Made by a program: the position numbers and the translations under genes. A DNA stretch of 61,804 bases from Conoideocrella luteorostrata. Its lineage: Eukaryota > Ascomycota > Sordariomycetes > Hypocreales > Clavicipitaceae. How positions within the stretch are numbered: position 1 is the first letter of the stretch; the number at the start of each line of letters is the position of its first letter. The notes under the pieces were generated by a model that was given only the letters and a program-made list of their open reading frames with translations, searched no databases and was not told where the DNA came from. The stretch covers positions 1 through 61,804 of the forward strand of contig JASWJB010000264.1 in NCBI GenBank assembly GCA_032433595.1, read 5' to 3'. Below, piece by piece: positions 1-10,469 of the stretch.

Positions 1-30
1 AAAAAAAAAAAAAGATTCGCTCTGTTCATC

Positions 31-1143
31 ATGGCATATCAGCCGCCTCCTCCAGGCACCAATTCTCTGCCGCCTCGACCTCCCATCAGCGCCAGTAACC
101 CCGGCAATACGAGCAACGGCCGACCGGGATTTAAATCTACTTTCCCATCTACATCTAATGCCCCTGGGCAATCGTACTCGAGCGCTCCTTCGTACAACAC
201 CGGTGCCTCTGGATATCATCCAGCATCGGCCGCCCCGACCGCCGCCCGGTATGGCCAATCTACATATAAGAGCAGCTATCCTGGCGCCCCTGGCTCCGGT
301 ATGAGCTCTGCAGGAAGAGGATACGGATATCAAGCAACGCCACAGGACTATGGCCCTCAGAGTCACAGACAGGCGCCCGCTTCGTACTCCGCTGGTCCAC
401 AAATTCGCAATCCTTTCCCGAACCCAAGCCAACAAGCGCAAGCCGCCACCGTTACGAACCCAAGCGACTATGACCCTGATATGGCGGCGCAAATCGCCCA
501 ATGGCAAAGCGCTTATTCTCGAGACCCTGCCACTCAGGCCGTTGACAAGAACGGCAAGCCCATAGTCGTTGACGTCCCGAAACCAGAACTACCACCCACT
601 GCTGTACCAGGCAACCCGGACAAGAAGAAGACAGTTATCCGTCAAGGTGGTGGCAAGAAGTGGACCGACGACAGCCTTCTCGAATGGGATCCAGCTCATC
701 TACGTCTCTTTGTAGGCAATCTCGCCGGCGAAACAACCGACGATTCTCTTTTCAAGGCATTTGCGCAGTGGAAATCCGTCCAAAAAGCCAAGGTGGTTCG
801 TGATAAGCGGACAAACAAGTCCAAGGGTTACGGGTTTGTCAGCTTCAGCGACGCAGATGATTTCTTTAACGCGGCCAAGACCATGAATGGACAGTATATT
901 CAGAGCCACCCCGTCATCGTGAAGAAGGCCAACACCGATATCAAATCCGTCAATGTAAAGGATAAGAGGAGCGGAAAGAACAATAATAGGAATAATAACT
1001 ACAGTAAATCGCAGAATCAGCAAAGTGGTAGTCATCATGGCGTATCAGGCGGCGGCTATGAACCAGCTTTGGGTCCAGTCGCTCCTATGGGGGTGACGAA
1101 ACCTGGGCAAAAGACTAAGAATGGTTTGCGGCTGTTGGGTTGA
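31..1143 (+). CDS. RRM RNA-binding protein, RBM42-like
   Basis: A single exon encodes 370 aa and stops at TGA 1141-1143. Residues 1 to about 200 are low-complexity sequence rich in Pro, Ser, Gly and Tyr. One RNA recognition motif follows at about residues 222-300, with RNP2 as LFVGNL and RNP1 as KGYGFVSF, the aromatic positions that stack on RNA bases. The tail is Lys/Asn/Ser-rich. A disordered N-terminus with a single RRM near the C-terminus is the layout of RBM42-type proteins, which associate with mRNA and spliceosomal RNPs. The assignment rests on layout and RRM sequence, so another single-RRM family remains possible. The ATG lies 30 bases from the window edge, just after an A-run, so an upstream exon outside the window cannot be excluded. 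Confidence 0.85.
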   Translation: MAYQPPPPGTNSLPPRPPISASNPGNTSNGRPGFKSTFPSTSNAPGQSYSSAPSYNTGASGYHPASAAPTAARYGQSTYKSSYPGAPGSGMSSAGRGYGYQATPQDYGPQSHRQAPASYSAGPQIRNPFPNPSQQAQAATVTNPSDYDPDMAAQIAQWQSAYSRDPATQAVDKNGKPIVVDVPKPELPPTAVPGNPDKKKTVIRQGGGKKWTDDSLLEWDPAHLRLFVGNLAGETTDDSLFKAFAQWKSVQKAKVVRDKRTNKSKGYGFVSFSDADDFFNAAKTMNGQYIQSHPVIVKKANTDIKSVNVKDKRSGKNNNRNNNYSKSQNQQSGSHHGVSGGGYEPALGPVAPMGVTKPGQKTKNGLRLLG

Positions 1144-1831
1144 ACCACTTCTTGGGGTTTGGCGTGGCGTTGGGTTGGAAAATAAATATGCATACATATG
1201 CCGTTTGTACTTATAATTTAGGGGCACTGCTCGGCGTTCAGGTGATACATTCACTACTTGCTCGCCCAATGACTGAGACTTTAGCCAGGTTTGTAGGCGC
1301 GGTTGAAGAGGTCACTGTGAGCAAATACCTGCTAATAGACTTCCTTGATGGTTCTTCAAAAGGTGAGCATAGCCATTGCGGTTCGAAACTGTGGGAATCG
1401 TACTGCCATTCGGTGTACATCCGTACATGCTCCCCTACATTTTGTCATGTGTGACCTATTTGACTGGACCAGATTCTCCCAGTATGCATGTCCTCTACGC
1501 TCCATGGGGCCGTTGATATATCCACCTCTAGAACCATCCGCATTGCCCTATTTCTGCGGGGTTGCTTCAACGAAACGCAGGTCGCTGTGCACGAGAAATC
1601 CCTCATGCATGTCCGCCAGCCAGCCTCCATTCTCTCACGCCCAACTATCTTACATAAATGAAAATGTGAAGCTTGATCGAGGTCGATAGTGACATCATTA
1701 TACAAAAACAACTCAAATAAAATAAAATATAAACCAACGCTTATAATCAGTGTGCCGGCGTAATATTTGTATACCGGTTCATCATATATCGACTCCCGCT
1801 CTTGTTAGGGCTTTTCTTTGTCTCCTCCCAA
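1144..1831. other. Convergent intergenic spacer, 688 bp
   Basis: This spacer lies between the 3' ends of the RRM gene and the transporter gene. It is AT-rich, including an A/T-rich stretch near 1700-1750, and presumably holds both 3' UTRs. I see no convincing gene in it. Confidence 0.6.
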
Positions 1832-3766
1832 TTATTTCGAATGTGTTGGTTGTGCTAGGTTTGGCTGTAAATCCCCATCTGCTGTGACGAGTGGCTCAAC
1901 CTGCCCATCACTTTGCTGCAACAGACCGGCAGTCTCTGCAGCCGATTGATCGTTTTCGTCATCGCTGGCACTTCCGCTATGGCTGGCCGGGGTTGTCGGG
2001 AGGATGTCGGTATGCCGTTCGTGTACCTCGTCTTGTGCTTCTTGGCGCATCTTGTTGATCTTGACATAATTGTAGGCACCGATAGCGGCAATGGTGGTGA
2101 GCAGACCGACAAAGTTGATAGGTGTGAGCTTGTCGTCGAACACAATGGATGCGGCTGAGATGGTTACAACTTCCTTGAATATGCCCGCAATCGATAATGT
2201 GACGACAGAAGTGCGCTGAAGGAGCGCAAACTCGGATGCAATCATAAGGAATGCTATACAACCAGGGAACAGTAAGAAAAGTGGCGTCCAGACAACTCCC
2301 CACTGTTCGCCGAGAATGTTGAGGCCTTCCCATAATGGCCCAAAGCCTTCCACAGGGATAGCCAGGCCCAGGAGGACGACAAACATGACGGGCGAAAGGA
2401 AAAAGATGCTCGAGAATGGATTGGATGTGGCCGGATTGCGAAGAAGGAGAATCTGCGTAAGAGACCAGCGCAATCCAGAAAAGAAAGCGGCGGAAATGAC
2501 GAGGACGAAGCCTCCAAGCTTGAATTCTACCTCTCCAAACACCATGAGAATAACGCCCATGGTCATGGCAGCGATGATGGCGACAAGGCGCCACGTAGGT
2601 GCTTCAAGTCGGAAAATGAAGGCAAAGAGCAGAACGAATGCGAGAGAAGATGATTTGCACATGGCTGTTGGGTGCATGTTAGAGTACCGTCTTCTGTGAC
2701 AGAATTGGACCAAGCGATTTAACCTACTGTAAAATGTAAGACTGATGAACTTTAGAGAGGTGTTTCCAAGCCCAATGTCAAGGCTAGTGGCGGCGCCACA
2801 TGGGCCAATGCGAGTGAGATAAAACATCTTTGACATAGCCGAGCCTTGAGGCTCAGACTCATGCCTTGATCGACCTCCGTCAGAGTTGTGCGCGGCGTTC
2901 GGTCGTAAAGATGGTACAAAAGTCAAAACCAATCCGGACAGTCCAAATTGCACCAGCATATGCGTAGAAGTGGTAAAGAGGGGAAAGGCGAAGTTAAGGC
3001 GGTCTTTATCGAACATCCATTTGTTATACTGCCATACCAATTAGAGTCGCGCGCAGAGAACTGGCCGGAGATGGTCAAAGTGACGATGGCCGGAAAGTAG
3101 TGAAACACTTACTAAAGAGATGGACAAAGAAAAGAAATACCACAGCAATATCAAGACACCGTTCATAACAAGATTCTTGACAACGTTGCGGTCTGCCTCT
3201 TTTCTCTCATCTGGCGACAACTGCTTCTCACGCGCGATTCTGTTGTCCAGCAACGTGTTTCTCCTACGCTTCTTTTGCTTCCGAACTCGATCATTCCCTG
3301 TCAGGCCCATCTCTTCATCGTCGTGCAAATCTTCATCACTGAAGCTATCTCTCCCGGAACCTTCTCTACTGGAGCCAGAGTCGCCGACTCGGCCGAGCGC
3401 ATCCTCATGCTCCTTGGGTTCTTCCAACAAACTCGACGGGGCTTGAGTACGGAGATTGTGCGTGATTGGCCTCCCCGTAGGAGGGATCGCGGGATGACTG
3501 TAGCCGCCAACCGGGTTCATAAGACTGCTCTTCCGCCGCCGATGGCCCGGAATTGGCTCCATCTCGATGTCTATGCCGGCAGTGCCAGATCCGGCGGAGT
3601 TTGGAGACGACGAAGAAGGATTGACCGAGGTCGACGCGGCGGGTGCCGAGGAGTCGATTCCAAAGTCAGCACGGGGGACGACGGGTGGTTCTGAGGTATC
3701 GTCGGATACAGGAGACGACGGAGACGGAGCGTGAGAAGAATACAAGGACGAGAGGGTGGTGGGCAT
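1832..3766 (-). CDS. DMT-superfamily transporter, SLC35C2 / triose-phosphate translocator type
   Basis: Three exons on the minus strand (3766-3113, 3028-2728, 2664-1832) encode 595 aa. Intron 1 is 84 nt with a GTAAGT donor. Intron 2 is 63 nt. It has no in-frame stop, and removing it restores SLTFYTMCKSSSLAFV across the junction. The start chosen is MPTTLSSLYSS; the frame stays open 36 codons further up, but that sequence is not protein-like. The first 190 residues are hydrophilic and Ser/Pro-rich. About ten hydrophobic segments follow, with the paired-helix pattern of the TPT/EamA fold, beginning with NGVLILLWYFFSLSISL. The acidic C-terminal tail is cytosolic-looking. SLC35C2-type proteins act in the Golgi or ER and move nucleotide sugars or related phosphates. 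The substrate here cannot be read from the sequence. Confidence 0.85.
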
Positions 3767-5457
3767 GACGGAGATTTCACGGGGTCGAAGCTTCTCAGGC
3801 GCGCTTGGTGTTACTTTTCCACATGGGCAGCGACAAGCAGACAGGGGCCAGCGGGCACGCGAGGAGCCCGTCATCGACTGGCCGATTCAACTGTCCCGGT
3901 GCCTGTCTTGGTGCCTCTTGCTCTTGTTAGGTGGATAGGAGCTTTCTGGGGTTCGGGTACCCAGGAGGCATGGGTATCAGACCCAGAGTGCTCCGTAAGC
4001 GGGACGGAGCGGGACACAACCAATTGGAGATGACGAGACGTCGACCTGATGGCTGCACTCGGTCGGTACCTGCACCACGCGAACGTCTCATGCAGGATGC
4101 GGAAGTCACGACTGCGACCGACTGGCCGAATGTGTCTTTGTCCACTGTACACTGTACACTGTGCTCTGCGCTGCTGACATTGACATTGGTATTGGTATGG
4201 ATATCCAGGCCCGAAAAGATGGTGTTCCAACCGCGGACATATTGGCTCAACTTGTCGCTGGCTGGCTGCAGTGCCCGGCAGCTTGTTGGCAGATGAAATG
4301 TGGGGATTTGGGCTTGGCAGCTTGGCGGCCTCGATTTGCAAACTACAGGGAGTAACTTGCGGAGTAGCCAACCGCACTGGACAGAGAGGCAGGGAGGCAG
4401 GGAGGGAGGCAAAGGGGATTGGGAGGATGCACCAGGCTTGTGGGGCACCCCCTGGCTCGCCGCCGCTAAGCCCTCTTTTGGGCACAGTCAACCGTGCCAA
4501 CTTTTTTGGCGAGACTTTTTATCCAAACTGCTTCTAGATTTGCATGTAACTAACTACTCCGTACGGAGTACATATGATACATACTTCCCCGGGTTTAATG
4601 TACAATGCGAAATACCTACTTAGTTGGACAGGATAAGTGAGTCCAGGGTCTTGGCGGTCACCGAAACACCCGAAGCTAACGGCTGGCTTGGTATCGAATG
4701 GACCTCGACCCTTGAAATGTGGCCTCGTGCCGGCTTGCACAGATTCCGTTCATCAAAGTGCAGCAGGGTCGTTGTTTGGCTGGCTCTGCTCACGTGATCA
4801 CTCGTCTTGTTCAACCAAAGAAAGTCATGCACACCTATGCACGTTCTATTCGCACTTTCTTTTCCTTTCCAGTGGCTGGCAACAAAAATAGGACAGGAGT
4901 CTTTGATGACTGAATAAACTAGCAGTACAGAGTACCAGTCCTTTGTATACAGTAATAAAATACAGCAGATATGGAATGCTGACATTGATCAGTCCTTGCC
5001 CCTTGCCCGCTTGCCTGCCTACCGTCACCGCCGTCGCACGATTGATCAGGACACGACTCCCTCGCTCTCGCAGATCGCTGCGCGTGATTGATTATTGATT
5101 GCTGCAGAGAAGCATGGCAAAACTTGAAGAAATCGCCAACGGTGCTAGACTAGCACAAATAGAGCTACAGCCATTTTCTGCAGCCATGCCATTTTTTATG
5201 CCCCTCGTGATCGTGATAGACGCCAGCAACCGGCTCTCGCATTAGCGCCTGTTTTGTGTTGCGGAATCGAGCTTTGGCTCGTGTCCCTAGCAGCGGAAGG
5301 TGCGCGCCCCCCTAACTACTTGCCTACTAGGAAGAAAAGAGGAAACTCTAAGCAGAGCAGGATTTCTCCTTCTTTCTTCTTCTCTCCTTAAGTTAATTGT
5401 TTATATTTTAGAAAGCTTGTATGCAGATGCCCCGAGGCTAGTCCTTTATGTATACAG
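3767..5457. other. Intergenic region upstream of the DMT transporter
   Basis: This is 1.7 kb without a supportable gene. It should hold the transporter promoter. Open frames on both strands near 3870-4500 have no domain content and biased composition. A TACTCCGTACGGAGTA palindrome sits at 4556-4571, and a CACGTGA motif lies near 4791. From about 5380 the sequence turns AT-rich and enters the repeat island. Confidence 0.5.
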
Positions 5458-5693
5458 TGTTGCGAATAGAATAGTCTAGTCAAAGATAGTTACTCACGTG
5501 ACAGAGCAATCCCATAACAGAGGTTTTAACACAGTAGTACATAGGCTTAACAATAACTATTACACATCTCAGAATTGTACTATTGTGATTTATTCTATGC
5601 TCACCTATGCTTTATAACCTTTTATTGCATATCTTAATTCGACAATCCACGCGCAGAATCTAGTATCCTGGTAAACGAACCTAGCACGTAACA
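5458..5693 (+). mobile_element. Solo LTR copy 1 (degenerate)
   Basis: A 236-bp TG...CA element runs from TGTTGCGAATAG to GCACGTAACA. Its interior matches the LTR copies at 6746-7001 and 7285-7541: a CTCACGTGAC box near the left end, a TATAA-like stretch, and a right end with the GACAATCCAC...AGCACGTAACA pattern. The flanking pentamers TACAG and TAAAG differ by one base and may be a decayed target duplication. No internal retrotransposon sequence adjoins it. Confidence 0.7.
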
Positions 5694-5719
5694 TAAAGCC
5701 TAATTGCGATGCGCGCCTC

Positions 5720-5805
5720 TAACCGAGATCGCAGTTTGTTGGCCCGAAGCAGACACCCACCACACACGTACACTGGTGTCTGGCACACGCCTAGTGACGG
5801 AACTT
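5720..5805 (-). repeat. Inverted fragment of a dispersed repeat with a coding remnant
   Basis: Read on the minus strand, this segment translates to GVCQTPVYVCGGCLLRANKL. It is the counterpart of VCQTPAYMSFGCAFWVDKL at about 30135-30210 and of a similar peptide at about 7200-7260. It is a short decayed piece of the same repeat, lying directly beside LTR copy 1. Confidence 0.5.
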
Positions 5806-6149
5806 CAATTCTGTAGAGGACTCCAATTATGCCTAACCCAATTCGTTGACCTCTTGTAACTGCCGAGATCAAATGGTCTATTAATTAGATCGTAGGAATA
5901 AGAGCGTGGTTACTCGTTAAACGCGAGAAATAGACATAATTACCCAAAGTTACCGTTCTCACTAAGGACTTAATTTAATTCCAAAGGGGCAAACGATTAA
6001 ATTCATAATAGCGATAACTATGCATGTGTACGACTGTCTAAGCAGGCGAGCAAAGACGCTTTTTATAAATAATCTATTTAATCTTAACTAAATTAGCTAA
6101 GTCCAAGCCTCACGTGAGTGTGACGGCTGTGGTTAGTTCCTAAAGGAGA

Positions 6150-6211
6150 TGTTACGTGCTGGATACGGCCAGTGGGATGCTGGATGTAGCACGTGGATTG
6201 TCAATATTAGC
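6150..6211 (-). repeat. Truncated LTR end, inverted
   Basis: The 62 bp starting TGTTACGTGCTGGATACG are the reverse complement of the right end of the LTRs at 6746-7001 and 7285-7541. Similarity stops abruptly at about 6211. A GT/GC-rich block unlike its surroundings follows (about 6225-6370). Confidence 0.7.
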
Positions 6212-6631
6212 TATATAACTAGAAGTTGTTCCCACCACGGTGCAGAATGTGTGTGCATGTGCCCGCTGTGCGGGCGCGCGGTCGCTGTGGTGCACGCTGG
6301 CGGCGGTGCAGAGTGCGTGCATTGGCCTGTGTGGGTGTGTGGGTGGGCGGGGGCGGGTGCGCGCGGTCGGGCAAGTCGAAAAGTTAAAGTATGAAAAAGT
6401 TGGTCCATATTGGCTGACCGGGGTTAGCACTCCTGCTAGCCTGTTCGTGGAGGAGGTTCGTGAGCGTAGAGATTTGTGCTTGCTGCTAGAGGACAATTTG
6501 TCGTAACCCTTCGAACTTGTCAATTAAGCTACTCGGGGACGGGTTATCGCCTCTTGACCGCTGTTGTGTTGTTGAGTAATCATCGCCCGTGTCCATTGTT
6601 ATGTGTAGATAAAGCTTATATAATGTAATTC

Positions 6632-7284
6632 TCTGGGGTGACAGGATTGAATTTACGTGAGTTGTGGGCTCGACCAATTTAGTTAGAAGGAACGTTATAG
6701 CTATAAGTAGTGCGATTATGCCCTTGATAGAACACAGGGAGCTAGTGTTGCATAAAATAGATAGCTAGATCTGACATGGGCTACGCTGGTTACTCACGTG
6801 ACGGATCCGACGCATAAAAGGTCGAATCCAGCTCGTCAGTAGATAGATTCAACAAGAACATTACAACCATCTGAGAACTGACTTGTGCATTGCTTTGTTT
6901 CGTCTCCTTTTACTTGAATACTTATAATACTAATACTACAGCTAATATCGACAACTAACGTGTTACGTCCAGCATCCCACTGGCGTATCTAGCACGTAAC
7001 AGCTAGGCAGTCGAGATTTTCCCCCGAAGTTTTATTAAGTGTGTTTTGTGCATTATATCCCTACTTGTTATGTTTGTCAGAAGTGTGCAGCAACTCGGCA
7101 ACCGCCGAGTAAGCTGTTAAACTATTTAATCTCGCTAAGAGAAAGGTCCCTACGGATTGCAGAAAGTCTCTGTGAAAGCCTTCCACGAAGTGTACAGAGC
7201 GTTGCTGGTTGTGTGTCAGACACCAGCATACGTGAGTTTTGGGTATGCGTTTTGGGTCGACAAAATAGTTATAATTGTAGAATA
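6632..7284 (+). repeat. Dispersed repeat, copy A, split by a solo LTR
   Basis: The segments 6632-6740 and 7007-7284 together align with one uninterrupted stretch at about 29832-30210. In the left segment, from the CACGTGAG motif to ATGCCCTT, the differences I can read are C/T or G/A transitions. The right segment keeps TCCCCCGAAGTTTTATT and the peptide-coding stretch around VCQTPAY, but its reading frame is broken by an insertion near 7160. The LTR at 6746-7001 interrupts this copy. The parent element type is not recognised. Confidence 0.65.
6741..7006 (+). mobile_element. Solo LTR copy 2 with 5-bp target-site duplication
   Basis: A 256-bp LTR (6746-7001) starts TGTTGCATAAAATAG and ends GCACGTAACA. 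It is flanked by perfect direct repeats of GCTAG at 6741-6745 and 7002-7006. Inside are a CTCACGTGAC box, a CATAAAAGG promoter-like motif and a GTGCATTGCTTTG stretch shared with copy 3. TG...CA ends plus a 5-bp duplication are the hallmark of LTR-retrotransposon integration. The absence of internal sequence marks a solo LTR left by recombination. The second repeat copy at about 29940 shows the unoccupied site. Confidence 0.85.
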
Positions 7285-7541
7285 TGGTTGCGTATTAGGA
7301 TAGCTAGAGCTAGCATAGGCTACTCGGGTCACTCATGTGACAGACTTGGCATATAAAAGGTCGAGTCCAGCCTGTTAGTAAATGAAATTAATAACTATCT
7401 TATATCAATCTAACATGTACTTGTGCATTGCTTTGTTTCATTTACGTGCATCTTACACCTTACGACTAATTACCTTATTGCTAATATCGACAATCCACGT
7501 GCTACATCTAGCATCCCACTAGGCGTATCCAGCACGTAACA
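7285..7541 (+). mobile_element. Solo LTR copy 3, abutting the stop codon of the RING gene
   Basis: A 257-bp element matches LTR copy 2 over its whole length. It starts TGGTTGCGTATTAGG, shares CATATAAAAGG and GTGCATTGCTTTG, and ends CCAGCACGTAACA. No clear target duplication is visible (GAATA on the left, ACTAT on the right). Its right end lies 17 bp from the stop codon (7559-7561) of the gene on the opposite strand. Confidence 0.75.
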
Positions 7542-7558
7542 ACTATTAACAACTACCA

Positions 7559-10469
7559 TTATCCTAGCCGTACATAGGGAGCAGGAAATAGCCCTTTCGC
7601 TCCCATATATGTGCCGAAAAACCAATCTCCATTGACATCTTCAATTTCCTGGATCTCTGCGCCCTTTGGAAATAGCAACTCGTCTTCAGATCCAGCTTGT
7701 GGATACCATGCCCAGCGTGAGTTTGCCTTTAAGCCCACGCCGCCATCGGGGGGAAACGTTTGCACAAACGAGTTGGACCCAACTGTCACCGGAGCAGTAG
7801 CAGAGACATCCCTCGTCACAAGTCTTTCCCACTTATCATGACCCTTTCTCCAAGACCACTTCTGAAGCTCCTGCGGGCCGTGCTCCGGACTGTCGAAAGA
7901 CTCTGAGCGAAGGACCCGGCCGCCCGCAATGTCCCGTTCGATGAATCGCCATTGCCCAATCCTGCCTTCGGTAAATCCAATGACTACCATTCTGTGGCCG
8001 TTCAGACATCGCCTCCAACCAGAATGTCCATTTTCGGAACTTATCTGACTCCTTAAAACCAGGTTGTTGTAGCATGGCGAGCAAATATCGTAGTCGCCGG
8101 GTGGTGCATCTGGAACCAAGGCACTCGTACAGCTGAAGCAGTGATATCGGACATGTGACGGTGGTATAGGATCCTGGCAGACATCGCATCTGGTTCGGAA
8201 TATAAGTGGCTTGAACGAACCGATGTTTTCTGCTTGAGGTCCGGTGTATATGGTTGCAGTAGGTGGACGGCCGGGAGATCTAGGGCTCCGAGGTCTACCT
8301 GTTTCCTGCTGAGCTTCATGCGTCAGCGGAAGCAGCATGTGTGTACATGATCTTCCCTGATTGACACAGTCATTGCAGAATCCCCAGTCTCCTTCGTTGC
8401 AGACGTCACAGCGCCAATAGCAATCGTTCGTGCAAGCGAAGCATCGGGCACAAAACGTCCCGGTCTCGAGTCTGCCACTCGGGGCATCTGTTGTCAACGT
8501 TCTTCGCCCATCAGCCCCACCCGGTGTCGAAGGCGGTGCCAAATAGCGGCTCGCTGTGAGCATATGTGGCATTGCCAACGATTCCTCTCCTTGCTGTTGC
8601 ATCTTCTCCCATTTGCTCCATGCCCCGTACCCAAACCCAAACCAGTACTGGCATCCTTTTCCTGACCTGTAGCAGTCAAGGCATATGTTCCACTGCCCAC
8701 CTGCACACGTAGGGCAGTTGTAATGAAGTTCGTATTCTATATGCTGCTTATTGCACCTGGAGCAGGATATGGAAGGTTCGGGATAGAGTTGTGATCTTGT
8801 TCGCCGATGGCCAGAGGAAGCCGTTGGACTGCTCAGTGGAGTGGAAACCGCCGAATGGACAATAGCTAGTTCTGTCGGTAAATGCAGCTTGCTGGGCTGT
8901 GATGGGGCTGGCTCAGGCGCAGACATAGCTGTTGGTGAATGCGTTGCGTTGGGATTCCATTGGGGGACTCTACTGGCAAAAGAAGCATTGTTGCCAGTTG
9001 ACGTGGATGGCACTTCGCCAACTGTACGTGACGATACTGGTACCGATTGAGAACTAGCGCTGCGGCTCTCGCTAAAGCTTTGCCGAGGAGCTGCAGGATC
9101 TGATGTTTGTGACCGGATAACTGGATTGGTCTGAGATTGCGTGGCCAGACGAGCGTCGCCCATTGATGGGAATAAAGGGGTTGTGGCACTGCGTCCTCCG
9201 CTTGCGGTTCTGCGCCTCGGGCGCCACGTATAGTCCCGTACTTCGAGATTTGCCGATACGGCTGCCAGCGGTGGTCTGCTCCAGTCGTCTACTAGAGCGT
9301 TTCCGTTTGTTGACCTGGAGCCGGCTCGCGATCTTGAACCATTTTCCGATGTTCTTAGCCTCGTTTCTGGCTGAATAGTGTCTGGGCTTCTAGAAGCGGC
9401 GGTGTTGCTATTAGCAATATTGCGCTGGGAAGATTCGTTGCGGGTCCGTTCCCTTTGTCGACGCCTGTACGCCTCGGTGAGGCGCCGACTCAACTCATCG
9501 TCCCTGGTCAAGTCGATGTTGTCCAAGTCGAGACCGTCTAGAAGCCCTTCCTCCTGGATTTGTCGGGCAAAGTCTTCAATTTCTCGTTCTATATCCCGTT
9601 CGCTCATCTCTGTTGATCCAATGAGAGATCTGAGGGACGTTTGATGCTCGACTTGACGCTGACGACTGTTACTTCGTCTCGTCCTCCGCCGATCCCGTTC
9701 TCCCGCACTGTTATCGGAGCCCTGGCGACTAGAATCTTCACTATGGGATGGGTTTGCGGCGTCTCCTGCGACGCGACGTCGGGATTCTGAGTTTTGATGT
9801 CTGTTGGACATTGGTCTCGCATCGACAGAGCGGCCTTGCCGATGTCGTCGTGAGCTTGCAAGGGAAGTTTGTCCAGGAGTGGCGTCGCGTAAACTCATTT
9901 CTCGAACCTCATTCATCAGACGGCGATCCTCCTCATCCGCCCTCCTCTCATCCGCAGTCCTCTCGCGAATGTTGACCTTGGGTAACACCTGATCTCCACG
10001 TTTATATTTGGCCACCATCTCTTTCTTGTCGGCTTCGGATCGCGCCTTGGCAGGATTTGCTGCCACGTACATATCGAGCAAAGTAACGACTGTGGCGTTG
10101 TGTTTGGTATCTCGCACGGGACTTCGACATGATGGGCAGGTGAAGATGGCATCCTCTGGAGATGGCGGTGTTGGGGCTTTCTCTGCCTTTGCAGCTTGGA
10201 AACGAAACCATTCTTTCAGGCAAGCTCCACAAAAGGTATGAAGGCAGTCGAGTAGGGTGAGCGGTTGGTACAGGAGCTCCGTGCAAATCTATTATAATAA
10301 TATACCATTTAGAGCAGCGACCGACGTGGCGGAGGGTCATATGGATAGGATCTAGATGGAGGGAGGGAAGGGCAGCACCTGAAGTGGCGGAGTAAGGCAG
10401 AGAGGCTACACAACTTACCGAGCACGTTAGCTCCTTCTCGAGATCCAGGCTGGGCTTTCGAGAATCCAT
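7559..10469 (-). CDS. RING-finger protein with three ZZ-like zinc clusters and a C-terminal SH3 domain
   Basis: Two exons (10469-10419 and 10288-7559) encode 926 aa. The 130-nt intron has a GTAAGT donor. Splicing joins LEKELTCS to ICTELLYQPLTLLDC and so rebuilds the first CxxC of a RING domain (about residues 16-70, with LHTFCGACLKEW and CPSC). This suggests an E3 ubiquitin ligase. A long Arg/Ser-rich disordered region follows. Three Cys-rich clusters resembling ZZ zinc fingers come next at about residues 525, 630 and 716 (CSRC...CPTC, CARC...CDVC, RCDVC...CFSC). An SH3 domain ends the protein (about 868-926) with ALYDY-type WAWYPQ, ELLFPKGAEI, NGDWFFGTY and APYVRL. The targets are unknown. 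The 3' end runs straight into a solo LTR. Confidence 0.85.

Noticed and set aside
3871..4500. Minus-strand open frame of about 209 codons upstream of the transporter
   Set aside because: The composition is not protein-like, with no domain, no splice logic and competing frames on both strands. Treated as promoter-side spacer.
6149..7541. One large DNA transposon with about 60-bp inverted termini
   Set aside because: The inverted ends do match. However, the copy at 6746-7001 has its own TG...CA ends and a GCTAG duplication, and direct copies outnumber the inverted one. An LTR interpretation explains all copies.
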